From IMG/VR virus record IMGVR_UViG_3300035204_000867, positions 1 to 50,452 of that record: DNA of 50,452 nt. The stretch is one strand, 5' to 3'. The notes under the pieces are model-generated. The model searched no databases. It saw only the letters and a program-made list of their open reading frames with translations, and had not been told where the DNA came from. Made by a program: the position numbers and the translations under genes. This document shows, piece by piece, positions 17,278 to 26,263 of this stretch. The stretch comes from a virus. Within the stretch, counting starts at the first letter, position 1. Each line of letters begins with the position of its first letter.

Positions 17278-18102
17278 ATGTCGCGCAATGTAGCAAGAAT
17301 AAAACAACAACCTGACCCTGTACAACCAATCCCCCAACAACCCTTAACTTATTCTCCCCCGACCACACACATTACATTACCCTCTCGTGGTGACTTTTAC
17401 CCACCGGCACATCCTTTGCACGGTGAAGATACTATAGAAGTCAAACACATGACAACAAGAGAAGAAGAAATACTAACTTCTCAGGCTCTTATCCAAAAGG
17501 GATTAGTGGTCGATCGCCTCTTGGAGTCAGTGGTACTAAATAAGGAGATTACTCCTGATTCATTACTCGTGGGAGATAAAAACGCCATCTTGGTTGGACT
17601 GCGTATCGACGCATATGGTGAAGACTATACTGTAGATATTCCATGTCCGATGTGTGGATCGGCAACCGAACAAGAAATTAATTTGTCTGCGTTGGAGCCT
17701 AAGCCCCCACCTCCAGAGGATTTGGGTGACCCAACTGAAAATGGAACTTTTATTATAGAATTACCAAGAACTGGTGCAAAGCTTGAAATTCGCCCCCTGA
17801 CGGGTGCCGATGAAAAAAAGATGCTTCAAGCCGCAAAGAAGGCAAAAAAATATAATTTGGAAGAGCGGCATTTGACGAGTCAATATAAAAATATGATAGT
17901 ATCTGTCAATGGCGATGAAAACCCAATAGCAGTTACTTCATTTATTGAAAATATGCCCGCCTTTGATTCTCGCTTACTACGCCAAACTTATAAAAAAATC
18001 AATCCAGATTTGGATATGAGTTTCACTTTCCAATGTGGCATCTGTGACCACGAACAGGGTATGGAGGTGCCCGTCACTGCCAACTTTTTTTGGTCTGAAT
18101 AA
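17278..18102 (+). CDS. Tail assembly chaperone / gp26-like baseplate-hub family protein (zero-frame product)
   Basis: A 274-aa protein with the 'T4 baseplate' (gp26-like) signature: LPSRGDFYPPAHPLHGEDTI, MTTREEEILTSQALIQKG, and LLVGDKNAILVGLRIDAYG. Two CxxC pairs, CPMC near residue 124 and CGIC near 258, probably hold a zinc ribbon. It sits between tube and tape measure, where tailed phages encode tail chaperones. The last codons before TAA are AAC TTT TTT TGG; the T7 run at 18085-18091 is a probable frameshift site giving a longer product in the next frame. The gp26/gp51 link with chaperone function is inferred from context. Confidence 0.8.
   Translation: MSRNVARIKQQPDPVQPIPQQPLTYSPPTTHITLPSRGDFYPPAHPLHGEDTIEVKHMTTREEEILTSQALIQKGLVVDRLLESVVLNKEITPDSLLVGDKNAILVGLRIDAYGEDYTVDIPCPMCGSATEQEINLSALEPKPPPPEDLGDPTENGTFIIELPRTGAKLEIRPLTGADEKKMLQAAKKAKKYNLEERHLTSQYKNMIVSVNGDENPIAVTSFIENMPAFDSRLLRQTYKKINPDLDMSFTFQCGICDHEQGMEVPVTANFFWSE
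18085..18091 (+). other. Putative +1 (or -2) programmed frameshift site, T7 run
   Basis: Seven T residues read as TTT TTT T in the chaperone frame, three codons before its stop. Skipping one base (or slipping back two) continues into GGT CTG AAT AAT... and a 58-codon extension. A -1 slip would stop almost at once at TGA. The geometry is that of the lambda G/GT type tail-chaperone frameshift, here with a different shift direction. Confidence 0.6.
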
Positions 18103-18268
18103 TGACTATATAAAAGGAGTATATACTCAGTTTTTTCATATGAAACAACATGGCAACTGGAGCTTTTTTGAGGCGTACAACCTTCCAGTTCAACTAAGAA
18201 ATTGGTTTTATCAACAACTTTTAGATTTAAAGAAAGCTGAAAGGCAACAATACGAGAAACAAAAATAA
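18092..18268 (+). CDS. Frameshift extension of tail chaperone (gpGT-type domain)
   Basis: The frame is open from within the chaperone gene to TAA at 18266-18268 and encodes GLNNDYIKGVYTQFFHMK then QHGNWSFFEAYNLPVQLRNW and a charged helical tail. The 'aromatic-rich helix, then NLP-x-x-LRNWF' pattern is what I expect of the second half of a tail chaperone or gp51-like protein. No start codon with a proper ribosome binding site serves it: the first ATG (18141) would give only 42 aa and the AAGGAG at ~18113 is 22 bases away. A fused product of ~329 aa is therefore likely. Confidence 0.6.
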   Translation, partial: GLNNDYIKGVYTQFFHMKQHGNWSFFEAYNLPVQLRNWFYQQLLDLKKAERQQYEKQK

Positions 18269-18297
18269 CCAAGGCTCACAGGTCTTGGTTTTTTATT
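18267..18297 (+). terminator. Rho-independent terminator after chaperone extension
   Basis: AACCAAG at 18267-18273 pairs with CTTGGTT at 18284-18290, a 7-bp stem with a 10-base loop, followed by TTTTATTT. The stem starts within the extension's stop codon. Confidence 0.75.
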
Positions 18298-18303
18298 TCC
18301 CAC

Positions 18304-18312
18304 ACTATTTAT
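18304..18312 (+). promoter_or_regulatory. Candidate late motif ACTATTTAT (before 18334 gene)
   Basis: ACTATTTATTCT, 30 bp upstream of the next ATG and directly after a terminator, so a new transcript is expected to begin here. It matches the recurrent late motif and no sigma70-like pair is visible. Confidence 0.5.
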
Positions 18313-18333
18313 TCTACACAGGAGATACCTATT

Positions 18334-18693
18334 ATGTACGATTTGACCGAAGTTACTATTGATTTTCACCAAATAAAACAAAAAAAAGCCGAACTGAACG
18401 AAGAGCAGCTTAATGAATTTATATTTTCTCAAACTGCCGCCATGGGCGGTGCAGTCAAAGTCTTGTTGGGAATGATGGGCTTTGGTGAAAATTTTGGCAT
18501 CCCGGTTAAAATTAAAGGCAACCGACATGAAGTGAATTCGTTTATGCGTGCCCTCAAGGGCGAACGCCGCTATATGGATGCAGTCAAGCGTTATGGCTTG
18601 GATAATCCTACCACCTATAAAAGTAAAATAAGATTGAATAAAGCGATTGAGGGTTTCGAAAAAACCACTGGCATGAAATGGATGATTGAGTAA
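18334..18693 (+). CDS. Hypothetical tail-module protein
   Basis: A 119-aa protein (MYDLTEVTIDFHQIKQKKAE...). It contains a Gly-rich turn FSQTAAMGGAVKVLLGMMGF and a basic helical C-terminal half. It lies between the chaperone and the tape measure, with CAGGAGA upstream. The compact size and position are compatible with a tail-assembly or minor tail protein. I do not recognise the family. Confidence 0.6.
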   Translation: MYDLTEVTIDFHQIKQKKAELNEEQLNEFIFSQTAAMGGAVKVLLGMMGFGENFGIPVKIKGNRHEVNSFMRALKGERRYMDAVKRYGLDNPTTYKSKIRLNKAIEGFEKTTGMKWMIE

Positions 18694-18699
18694 TAACCT

Positions 18700-21021
18700 A
18701 TGGCTAACGGACCACCCCAAGACCCCAAACAAGTAGATGCTCTTAGCGTGGGCATGGCTAAACTTGCAGAAATCCAAGCATCAATTCGGGATTCTGTGGA
18801 TGAGGAGTTTGCCCAACGGCAAGCGACTGCGGGGCTAATAGAAAAACTTACAGACCAAGAAGAAAAGCTTTTGGGCATTACTAAAGACTTACGAGACGCC
18901 CGAAAAGAATATATTGAACAACTGGAAAAGGGCGAAGACACGTCTGCCACCGAAGAAAAAATTAGAAGTTTGACCAAACTTCATGCCATAACGCAAAAGG
19001 TTACTAAAGCTACTAATGACTTACAAAAATCGGAAGATAATTTTGCGAGCAGTGTGCATAAGTCTACCACTGCTATTGTCGAAGCAGCAACCGGAATTAA
19101 AAGCACCGGCAACGCCCTGACCGGATTTGTCAAACAATTGGGCGAAGGATCGAAGTCAGGCACGTTGTTTAACAAAGTGTTTGATAAAACCGCAGTCGCT
19201 GTAACAGGTGCCAATCTTGCCTTCGGGGTGTCGGCGGGTGTGATGTCCAAATTTGCTGAAGCAACATTGAAAGGGGTCCATACCAATGAGCAGCTTTTGC
19301 ATACTTTGGGTAGAGACACAGGTGTAGCCACTACTCGCGGACAAACAACGGCTATTTTAGAAATGGCACAGGAAAGTGAGAATGCTGCTATTTCACAAGC
19401 CTCGCTGGGCGCAGCAATTGCCAGCTTACAAGTTAGTACCCGAGGCATGTTTGGTAATTTAGCTGAAGGCAACATGGAGCTAGCGGTATTTGCTGAGAAT
19501 ATGCGTTCGACCGGCGTCGAAGTGGCAACGAGCGCGGAATTGTTTGAAAAATTTGGGATGGTCCTTGGGCATGACATTCCAGCAATTCAAAAATTAGAAG
19601 AAAATGTTGTAAAGTTAGCAAAGAAAATGAACATGTCTTCGAATGATATGGTGCGCGATGTTGCGGCGATGGCAGAATCTTTGGCACACTTCGGCACAGC
19701 CAGCCAAGATATTGCATTAGACATTGCAGAGATTGCAGCCGCTACAAAGGTTGGTTCACAAAGCATTATAAAGTTTACTCAAAGTTTTGAGTTTATGCCC
19801 GATGCGATTGAAAGAGCAAATCAGTTAAATATTATTTTTGGAAAATCTGTTCTTAATGGGCAACAAATGTGGCAGATGATGAATGATGGTACGAAGGGAC
19901 CGGGCGAGGCATTTAAATTTGCGCTGACTAGTATTGGCACCGAGATTGATGAAACCTTTATTAAGACACCAGCTAAAATGAGAGCCTTTGCGGACGCATT
20001 GGGAGTGAGTAGTTCGGAGGGTTCTCGGTTAGCCAAGGTGATGTTGCAGGCAAAACAGGATGGAAAGTCTTTGACTGAAGTAGTCAGTCAACAAACGGCA
20101 GATTATAAAGAGAACAAAGAAGCGCTCGCTGCTGTCACCAATATTTATGATCAAGCAGCTAAATTTCAAGAGAAATTTGCTGTAGCAATAGAACCCATTA
20201 CCACCTTGGTCGGCGGTTTTCTAGAAATGCTAAACAGCGCTGGTCCCACCGCAACAAAAGTAATAGCCACCCTCGTCGCTGGTGCATTTTTAGCAGTTGG
20301 ATACGCAATTACCCGAACCATACAAAACGTTCGACAGTTGGCTATGGAAATGTCGAAAATGGCTACTCAGGGTGTGCCAGCGGTAAACCAACTCACTGCG
20401 GCAATAAACAATCAAACGAGCGCGTTACAACGCAATGCAACAGCACAAAACAACGCCAACAGAGGTGCCAGCATTTCAACAAGTCCCGCAAGTTCTCCAG
20501 CCGGTACACCCCGTGGCGGCTTCAAAAGCAAACTCAAAGGGGGTCTTGGCGCAGGGCTTGCCATGGGAGCAATGTCATTAGCTAGCACTGCCATGAGCGG
20601 TCAAGAAATGTCTTCTAAAGATATTGTCAAGTCTATTGGTGGTATGCTCGGAGGCGCAGGCGGTTGGGCACTTGGCGCAGCGTTGGCTCCTGCTACTGGT
20701 GGTTTGTCGCTGCTAATTCCCATGGTTTCTTCCATGTTGGGTGGTATAGCTGCCGATGCTGTGGTTGATACGATGATGGATGACTTTATTGTTAAAGGCG
20801 GTCAGGTAATACCTATCAACGCTGCGGACGATATTATTGGGGCAAAAGCTGGCGGCGTATTTGACCGGACAATGGGGGGTAAAGGTGGTGGGACACCCGA
20901 GGCAGTGGAGATTGTTGTTAGCCTTTTCGGGGAAGAACTTGTGAGAAAACTCGTGGATTTGGTGGAAGAAGAACAGGCTAGTCGCACCTCAATTAACAAC
21001 GCTATTCAAGGGGCTAAATAA
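18700..21021 (+). CDS. Tail tape measure protein
   Basis: A 773-aa protein. The N-terminal ~130 residues form a long charged coiled coil. The middle is Ala/Gly/Ser-rich helix. Hydrophobic stretches lie near residues 500-545 (VAGAFLAVGYAITRTIQ) and 610-700 (GAGLAMGAMSLASTAM, GGWALGAALAPATGGL), typical of tape measures that insert into the host membrane. The C-terminus (INAADDIIGAKAGGVF, then VSLFGEELVRKLVDLVEEE) recurs in tape-measure-like proteins of marine myophages. It follows the chaperone pair as usual. It is longer than T4 gp29 (590 aa), so the tail may be longer if length scales as in other phages. Confidence 0.8.
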   Translation: MANGPPQDPKQVDALSVGMAKLAEIQASIRDSVDEEFAQRQATAGLIEKLTDQEEKLLGITKDLRDARKEYIEQLEKGEDTSATEEKIRSLTKLHAITQKVTKATNDLQKSEDNFASSVHKSTTAIVEAATGIKSTGNALTGFVKQLGEGSKSGTLFNKVFDKTAVAVTGANLAFGVSAGVMSKFAEATLKGVHTNEQLLHTLGRDTGVATTRGQTTAILEMAQESENAAISQASLGAAIASLQVSTRGMFGNLAEGNMELAVFAENMRSTGVEVATSAELFEKFGMVLGHDIPAIQKLEENVVKLAKKMNMSSNDMVRDVAAMAESLAHFGTASQDIALDIAEIAAATKVGSQSIIKFTQSFEFMPDAIERANQLNIIFGKSVLNGQQMWQMMNDGTKGPGEAFKFALTSIGTEIDETFIKTPAKMRAFADALGVSSSEGSRLAKVMLQAKQDGKSLTEVVSQQTADYKENKEALAAVTNIYDQAAKFQEKFAVAIEPITTLVGGFLEMLNSAGPTATKVIATLVAGAFLAVGYAITRTIQNVRQLAMEMSKMATQGVPAVNQLTAAINNQTSALQRNATAQNNANRGASISTSPASSPAGTPRGGFKSKLKGGLGAGLAMGAMSLASTAMSGQEMSSKDIVKSIGGMLGGAGGWALGAALAPATGGLSLLIPMVSSMLGGIAADAVVDTMMDDFIVKGGQVIPINAADDIIGAKAGGVFDRTMGGKGGGTPEAVEIVVSLFGEELVRKLVDLVEEEQASRTSINNAIQGAK

Positions 21022-21023
21022 AC

Positions 21024-21680
21024 ATGAACCTCAGTTTTTTAAAAAATCAGCCTGCTACTAGTATCAACAATGTGGTATTGATATATAAAGATGTTAACAG
21101 CAGTAAACCAGACATTTCTTTTCACCCGTTTATAGAGAGCTTTAAGCATGTTTTGACTCCTAAAATAAGCGAAGAGGAATTTGGACTTTTTGCAGTAACA
21201 ACTTATTATCGAAATGGAGTTGCAAAAAACACTTATCAAATAGGCTTGACACTTCCTGCTGTTGATGACGCACATGCAAAGAAGAATTTTGAAGCCGTCC
21301 AAGCCCTTAAGAGATTAGCCGATCCAGAAATAAAGGAACTACAAGGGGAAACTGGGCAAGTGAAATTGCGGGTAGGGAAACTAATTCCGCTAGAGTCTCA
21401 GATAGGGTATATAATGGCAGTAGATGAAACCATGGAAGTGGATCAAGGCTTTTCTAAAGAGGGGTATCCTAAACTCATTCGCCTTAATTTCACTTTTGCG
21501 GTAGATGAAATCCGTCGAGCGCTTTTGGAAAGACCCGCACCACCGGCAGTGGCTGTAAAAAATAACCCCACCCCTACTAAGCCCGCTGGCAGCACCGGAG
21601 AACAAGCTCAAAAATCAAAACGCAAGAAGGGGGCTGGAGGTGACAAAACCAAACCAACACCTCAAAAACAGCCGTGCTAA
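21024..21680 (+). CDS. Putative baseplate/tail-tube junction protein
   Basis: A 218-aa protein starting two bases after the tape measure stop. Residues ~1-170 look like a beta-rich domain with a helical insert (NTYQIGLTLPAVDDAHAKK ... GKLIPLESQIGYIMAVDET ... YPKLIRLNFTFAVDEI), a pattern reminiscent of tube-like baseplate proteins such as gp48 or gp54. The last ~45 residues are Pro/Lys-rich and probably disordered. The position after the tape measure suits a tube initiator. Weakly supported. Confidence 0.5.
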   Translation: MNLSFLKNQPATSINNVVLIYKDVNSSKPDISFHPFIESFKHVLTPKISEEEFGLFAVTTYYRNGVAKNTYQIGLTLPAVDDAHAKKNFEAVQALKRLADPEIKELQGETGQVKLRVGKLIPLESQIGYIMAVDETMEVDQGFSKEGYPKLIRLNFTFAVDEIRRALLERPAPPAVAVKNNPTPTKPAGSTGEQAQKSKRKKGAGGDKTKPTPQKQPC

Positions 21681-21698
21681 CAAGAGGAAACAATAGAA

Positions 21699-22037
21699 AT
21701 GGCAATTTCCAGATATAGAAAAGTGGCTGCGCTTGAAGGAACTTTTTCTTATAAGCTTAATCCTATCACCAAAAAGCGACGTAATCTTATATTTTACAAT
21801 TCATTAAAAATGCGAGCGCTTAACGATGATAGTTTTGAGGACTTAGAGGTTATTGATGTTGCTTTTAAAAGTACGGATACATTGATGGGATTGGCTCAAA
21901 CTTATTATGGTGATCCATCCTATTGGTGGGTAATTGCATTGATTAATAATGTGGGGAGCGAGCGTGATATTGCAATTGGTCAATCTTTAGTAATTTTAAC
22001 TCCCGTGTCTTCTTTATTAGCTGAATATGATCTATAA
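21699..22037 (+). CDS. Baseplate wedge protein with LysM domain (gp53-like)
   Basis: A 112-aa protein. The C-terminal half is a LysM-type module: DVAFKSTDTLMGLAQTYYGD followed by PSYWWVIALINNVGSERDI and IGQSLVIL. T4 gp53, a baseplate wedge component, also carries a LysM domain, and small LysM proteins occur in many myophage baseplate clusters, where the fold clips structural proteins together. GAGG precedes the ATG. It is shorter than T4 gp53 (196 aa). Confidence 0.7.
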   Translation: MAISRYRKVAALEGTFSYKLNPITKKRRNLIFYNSLKMRALNDDSFEDLEVIDVAFKSTDTLMGLAQTYYGDPSYWWVIALINNVGSERDIAIGQSLVILTPVSSLLAEYDL

Positions 22038-22052
22038 AGGGTGTTTTAATAA

Positions 22053-24944
22053 ATGGCTGATGTTCCCGTAGTAAAGACTGAATTTAATTATCAAGACCTA
22101 GATTTTAGTTCTATAGGCTTTCTCAATTATATAATTAGATACGGCGGTGGGACCGAATATAGAGATGAAAATCCTTTGCCGTTCCGACCCATTCGAAAAT
22201 TTGTTTTAGAAACTGCGGATACAACTCAGGAAGCAGAGTCTTTTTTTAAAGAAAAATTTTTTACTTATGTTTCACAAGAACGACGACAGGGCGGCGTTGC
22301 TGACACCCGGCACGATGTCCTTGGCGGGAAAAACCCCTTTGGACCTCGCGACCTCCCCGAAAAAATAGCAAGAGAAACAGAAGAGGCTCTACGGTGTCCT
22401 GCATATTACAAGGTTTTGCCCTCCATAGAACTCCATACCGAAAAAGGGTTGCTCGCCAGCAATCAAGCATTTGGAAGTACACAAGCTGGCATTCGCGTTA
22501 ATATTCAAAATTGCCAGATAGATAAAATTAGTGAGAAAAAATATGGCGACGGCTCCTTGCCTGTGCGCCAAGGTCGCCTTACGTTACAATTTTCTAGTGA
22601 AAATAAAAAAACGGAAATCCTACGAGCAATTGCAGATCCAAAAAATGATTTACTGGGTTGGATTTTTGATGTTACAAAGGAATACCGCATTACTCTAAAG
22701 AATGACCGGCGCACACAAAACTGGCTCCCTAAAGCTGCCGCACGAGATCGCAAAGCCTATGAGGCTTTGATTGCGTCGGAGATATCTTTTCTTACCACAA
22801 CCATCAAATACGAACTCTCTGAGTGGAAACCACATCAAAATAAAGTGACCTTTATTATCCACTTTGCGGATTCTGTCAAAGGTCGAGATGAAGTCACCAA
22901 AGCGGACTCAGGAGAGCCAGAGGTGCCCGTTGGCATGACCGACGCGCTTCAGCGAGCAGAGGAATATTCCTATAAATACAATTTGACCAAAGCCATCCTG
23001 AAGCAATTGGAAAAGAACAACTCCTTGTTTGCTTATAGTTTTATGCAAAAACGCAGAGAAGAAGAAAGATATTTATACATGGTGCAGCCTGTCAACGGAA
23101 GTGCGGTAGAACCCAGCGAATATCAGACATCGAACCGAGGTGTTTTCTTTTTGTTGCGCTCGTTAATTTTTGCCGTGGTACAAACTTATTACGAAAAGGA
23201 AACACAATTAGATAGGAATCTTTTGGGGGATATTTTTTTTAGTGAAGAAACATATAAAAACTTGGTTGTAGGTATCTCCGAAGATGTTGTGCCAACGGCA
23301 CTTATCGAAGCTCCTTTTTGGGACCGGGACGACGATGTTAGGAATACTTACGAAACTATTGCTATAGACACAAACACCTTCACCCAATTTATGGATTCTA
23401 TTTTTATGGAAAAGGGGAGAATTACTATAGATTTTTTACTGGAGCGTATTTTTAATGTGCTTGTCTCCCAAGCCCTAAAAGCCAACATTGCCAAACCTAC
23501 TACTTCGTCAACCAAACTCTTCGGAGGAGATGCACAAGTTTCCTTTGTTGGGACGAGTAGACTTTATTGTAATTTGAATAGTGTTAATATTGATAAAAAG
23601 CCCATGTACACCACTCGATTTGTCAAGCTTGGCAACGACCAGATGAACCATATTTTTGACAAAGCAAAAACGCGCCGCGCAGTAGAGTTGGTAAAATATT
23701 ATGGCAGCGCCCGCACACTAGCTGGCGGGAGTATACGGCTCAACCCCAACAATTGGGGAGCATTAAAGTTCAAGGTTACTAATACTTTTTTTCTCCAAGC
23801 CGCACTAAACGCCGCGAATTCTCAAAAAACGGGGATTTTAATTAACGCCAATACTTCAGCGAGAGAAACTAAAGAAAGCTCTTCAAGCACTCAACAGGTT
23901 AAGAATAAGCAGGTACTGGATACAAAAACTGGACGCAGTTTACATAAGGCAGGAATCATTAAAGTTAATTGGTTCGATCGTAAAAATCCCGAAGAAAACG
24001 TGCGCTATCGTTTTGTTTCCAAAGACGGCAGCAGCCCTTTTAAGTTTAGTGTTTTAGACAACAAGCATTTGGCTAATATAAAGCGTCAAGAAGGTGGTAT
24101 TTCGCCCTTTTTTCATAACATCTACACTTGTAAGTTTTCGATATATGATTATTTAGGGGTTGAGCCATATGGAACAAAATTTTATTTTCCCCCTTCGTTT
24201 TTTGGGTTTGATGATGTGCGCGGAGGATATGGTATTGGCGATGCATTCGGGTTGACAGGGGTATACACTCCCACAAAAACCAGCATTAGTTATTCCAAAG
24301 ATCAGCCGGTGTTCGTCAATACCGTTACCTTGACTGCAACCCAAGAAATTCAAGTTCGCCCCCGTTCAACAAAAACCTTGACAGATTCCGCTGCTCCAAC
24401 ACCTGTAAGCAAAGAAGATAAGGCTTTCAAAGATAAGATGACTAAAGCTCAAAATATTTTAGAAAAGCAGCACGACGAGCTTGAAGCTGTCGAAAAACAA
24501 ATTCGCGAACAAGAAGCATATCTAAAGAAGCTGGAAAAAAGAGGGGGAGCCGAACACAAATATGTTCGTGTGGACGCCAAGACCGGCAAAGAAATAACGC
24601 GACCAGCCATTGGCACAAAGAAAGACGAGGAAGAGTTTAAGGTAGTGTCAACTTCTGAAGGGACTATTGGCGGTGGTTTTAAACCCACCAGCCCGACAGA
24701 GAAACGAAGCCCCGCCAAGGACGATGGCTCTAGCCACTGGGCGATGCGTCGAACAAGACTTGTAAGAAAAACAACAACCGTTGTTGATGTTAAAGCATCT
24801 CTTATCCAATTAAAGAAGGATAAAGAAAAATTAGCGGCTAAATATGTGAGAAGCAGTGATAAGGTCAAAAAATATGCACAAAAATATGAGGCAAAAAAGA
24901 AGAAAAAGGATTGTCCACCCGCAGCCAATAAGGATTGTAAGTAG
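22053..24944 (+). CDS. Large baseplate structural protein (possible hub, gp27-like)
   Basis: A 963-aa protein with no catalytic motif. The N-terminal third is mixed alpha/beta. Near residues 700-770 a conserved-looking stretch (PPSFFGFDDVRGGYGIGDAF, then LTGVYTPTKTSISYS) resembles the C-terminal part of hub-like baseplate proteins that end in a 'GIGGYY-x-V-x-K' beta motif. The last ~170 residues are a Lys/Glu coiled coil ending in a Cys-containing tail (DCPPAANKDCK). It lies between the LysM wedge protein and another large structural gene. Hub identity is a guess; baseplate membership is likely. Confidence 0.5.
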   Translation: MADVPVVKTEFNYQDLDFSSIGFLNYIIRYGGGTEYRDENPLPFRPIRKFVLETADTTQEAESFFKEKFFTYVSQERRQGGVADTRHDVLGGKNPFGPRDLPEKIARETEEALRCPAYYKVLPSIELHTEKGLLASNQAFGSTQAGIRVNIQNCQIDKISEKKYGDGSLPVRQGRLTLQFSSENKKTEILRAIADPKNDLLGWIFDVTKEYRITLKNDRRTQNWLPKAAARDRKAYEALIASEISFLTTTIKYELSEWKPHQNKVTFIIHFADSVKGRDEVTKADSGEPEVPVGMTDALQRAEEYSYKYNLTKAILKQLEKNNSLFAYSFMQKRREEERYLYMVQPVNGSAVEPSEYQTSNRGVFFLLRSLIFAVVQTYYEKETQLDRNLLGDIFFSEETYKNLVVGISEDVVPTALIEAPFWDRDDDVRNTYETIAIDTNTFTQFMDSIFMEKGRITIDFLLERIFNVLVSQALKANIAKPTTSSTKLFGGDAQVSFVGTSRLYCNLNSVNIDKKPMYTTRFVKLGNDQMNHIFDKAKTRRAVELVKYYGSARTLAGGSIRLNPNNWGALKFKVTNTFFLQAALNAANSQKTGILINANTSARETKESSSSTQQVKNKQVLDTKTGRSLHKAGIIKVNWFDRKNPEENVRYRFVSKDGSSPFKFSVLDNKHLANIKRQEGGISPFFHNIYTCKFSIYDYLGVEPYGTKFYFPPSFFGFDDVRGGYGIGDAFGLTGVYTPTKTSISYSKDQPVFVNTVTLTATQEIQVRPRSTKTLTDSAAPTPVSKEDKAFKDKMTKAQNILEKQHDELEAVEKQIREQEAYLKKLEKRGGAEHKYVRVDAKTGKEITRPAIGTKKDEEEFKVVSTSEGTIGGGFKPTSPTEKRSPAKDDGSSHWAMRRTRLVRKTTTVVDVKASLIQLKKDKEKLAAKYVRSSDKVKKYAQKYEAKKKKKDCPPAANKDCK

Positions 24945-24947
24945 GAA

Positions 24948-26243
24948 ATGTCAACAATAGAAGCTTATAACCAACGGCTCGTATACGACGAAGTTCTTCC
25001 GGTTGATTTTTTCAATCAGAATTTTATTGATTATAATTCACTTAATAGATATGGCATCGTGGACACACAAAACAATCTTATTATTCCCCGCTATGAAAAG
25101 TTGAAGCCTTTTAAAAATAGCAAAGGCAAACAGTTACTTTCTTTTGTGTCGCGAGCCTATGAAGGAATGCTTAAAGACTTTCAACAACAAGTAGCTACTG
25201 GACAATGGGAAAAGAATTCTCTTTTCCGTGACCTCCCCGTGGCACAAGCCTTTGTTTCTCCCCTAGAGGCGTTTGATAAATTTATGACGAGTCAATTTCG
25301 CCAACTGATGCCTTCTCCAGATAAGGTTAAACAACAACTACTCTCCATTTATAAAAACAGGGATATTGTAGATTTTGTCAGCTTTGTAAAAGTGTTTGAA
25401 CAATATGTAGTATCAGTGAATTATGATTTCCCCTATACTTTAGTGGGGTTTTTAGAACAACAAAATAATGTGGCGTTTAGTGGATTGCAGATTGAACTCA
25501 GCGGTGTTAATAAAAACAATTTTGACCAAAAAATGGAGCTTATACAAGATCCAGCCTTTAATCGTTATGTGGTGCTGGCGCAGCGCCATGGCTTTTTAGT
25601 TAATAGAAATATGCCATGGATACTAATTGCCGACATAGACTCTACTCCTATGCAAAAATATGCTAGCATAGACGCTGGAATTATTATCGGAACAACAGGG
25701 ATTCTGCAAAGATATTTTCATCGCGCCACCGACCTTTCATATAACTTTTTTACAAAATACCTAATCGGCTCTTATAATTCTATAGCAACTTCTGAGCCAC
25801 AGTTTAGTTATGCTCAATTTGATAAGGACGCCTGCAACGGCTTCAAGCGTATCGTGATCAAAAGGAAGGCAGTAAGGGACTTCGGTGCCCAAGCAACTGA
25901 TAATAAAGCGTTGTTGCAACTCTTATATTTCACGTTAAGATATTATGAGTGTTTTGCTGACCGCGACCGATACAAAGGGGCTTTGCGCCGCTACTACAGC
26001 ACGCAAAAATTAAAAAAATATCCGTTTGCTGTATTGGTGGAAAAAATAGTATCCCCGGTAAAAAATAGCAAAATGGTTTTTTATCAAATTACAGGAACAA
26101 CCATCCCCACTTCTTTTGAATTTTCTTTTCAAGCAGAAGAAGCCGCCGCAAAGTTAGGATCATCAGGCGCACACCAAATGCCCAACGGTCGATGGATGCC
26201 CTGTAAGACTCACGACGAATATATTTCCTTGACAAACCCCTAA
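24948..26243 (+). CDS. Hypothetical baseplate/virion structural protein
   Basis: A 431-aa protein (MSTIEAYNQRLVYDEVLPVD...), Phe/Tyr/Gln-rich and mostly helical. The C-terminus HQMPNGRWMPCKTHDEYIS is a short His/Cys-containing motif that I recall from virion proteins of other T4-like marine phages, where it may bind metal. It starts 3 bp after the upstream stop and is the last gene of the structural block. The -35 of the following promoter overlaps its last codons. Function unknown. Confidence 0.55.
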   Translation: MSTIEAYNQRLVYDEVLPVDFFNQNFIDYNSLNRYGIVDTQNNLIIPRYEKLKPFKNSKGKQLLSFVSRAYEGMLKDFQQQVATGQWEKNSLFRDLPVAQAFVSPLEAFDKFMTSQFRQLMPSPDKVKQQLLSIYKNRDIVDFVSFVKVFEQYVVSVNYDFPYTLVGFLEQQNNVAFSGLQIELSGVNKNNFDQKMELIQDPAFNRYVVLAQRHGFLVNRNMPWILIADIDSTPMQKYASIDAGIIIGTTGILQRYFHRATDLSYNFFTKYLIGSYNSIATSEPQFSYAQFDKDACNGFKRIVIKRKAVRDFGAQATDNKALLQLLYFTLRYYECFADRDRYKGALRRYYSTQKLKKYPFAVLVEKIVSPVKNSKMVFYQITGTTIPTSFEFSFQAEEAAAKLGSSGAHQMPNGRWMPCKTHDEYISLTNP

Positions 26244-26257
26244 AACTCCTGTATAGT
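26229..26257 (+). promoter_or_regulatory. Sigma70-type promoter for the replication block
   Basis: TTGACA at 26229-26234, 17-bp spacer, TATAGT at 26252-26257. The expected start point, about 7 bases after the -10, coincides with the ATG at 26264, which suggests a leaderless mRNA. The promoter marks the switch from structural to replication genes. Confidence 0.8.
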
Positions 26258-26263
26258 AGAGAT

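Noticed and set aside
18981-19577. 198-aa open frame on the minus strand
   Set aside because: It lies wholly inside the tape-measure gene, has no ribosome binding site, and looks like an antisense shadow of Ala/Ser-rich codons.
24449-24928. 159-aa open frame on the minus strand
   Set aside because: It is antisense to the Lys/Glu coiled-coil end of the 22053 gene; its Ser/Phe-rich composition is the mirror of those codons.
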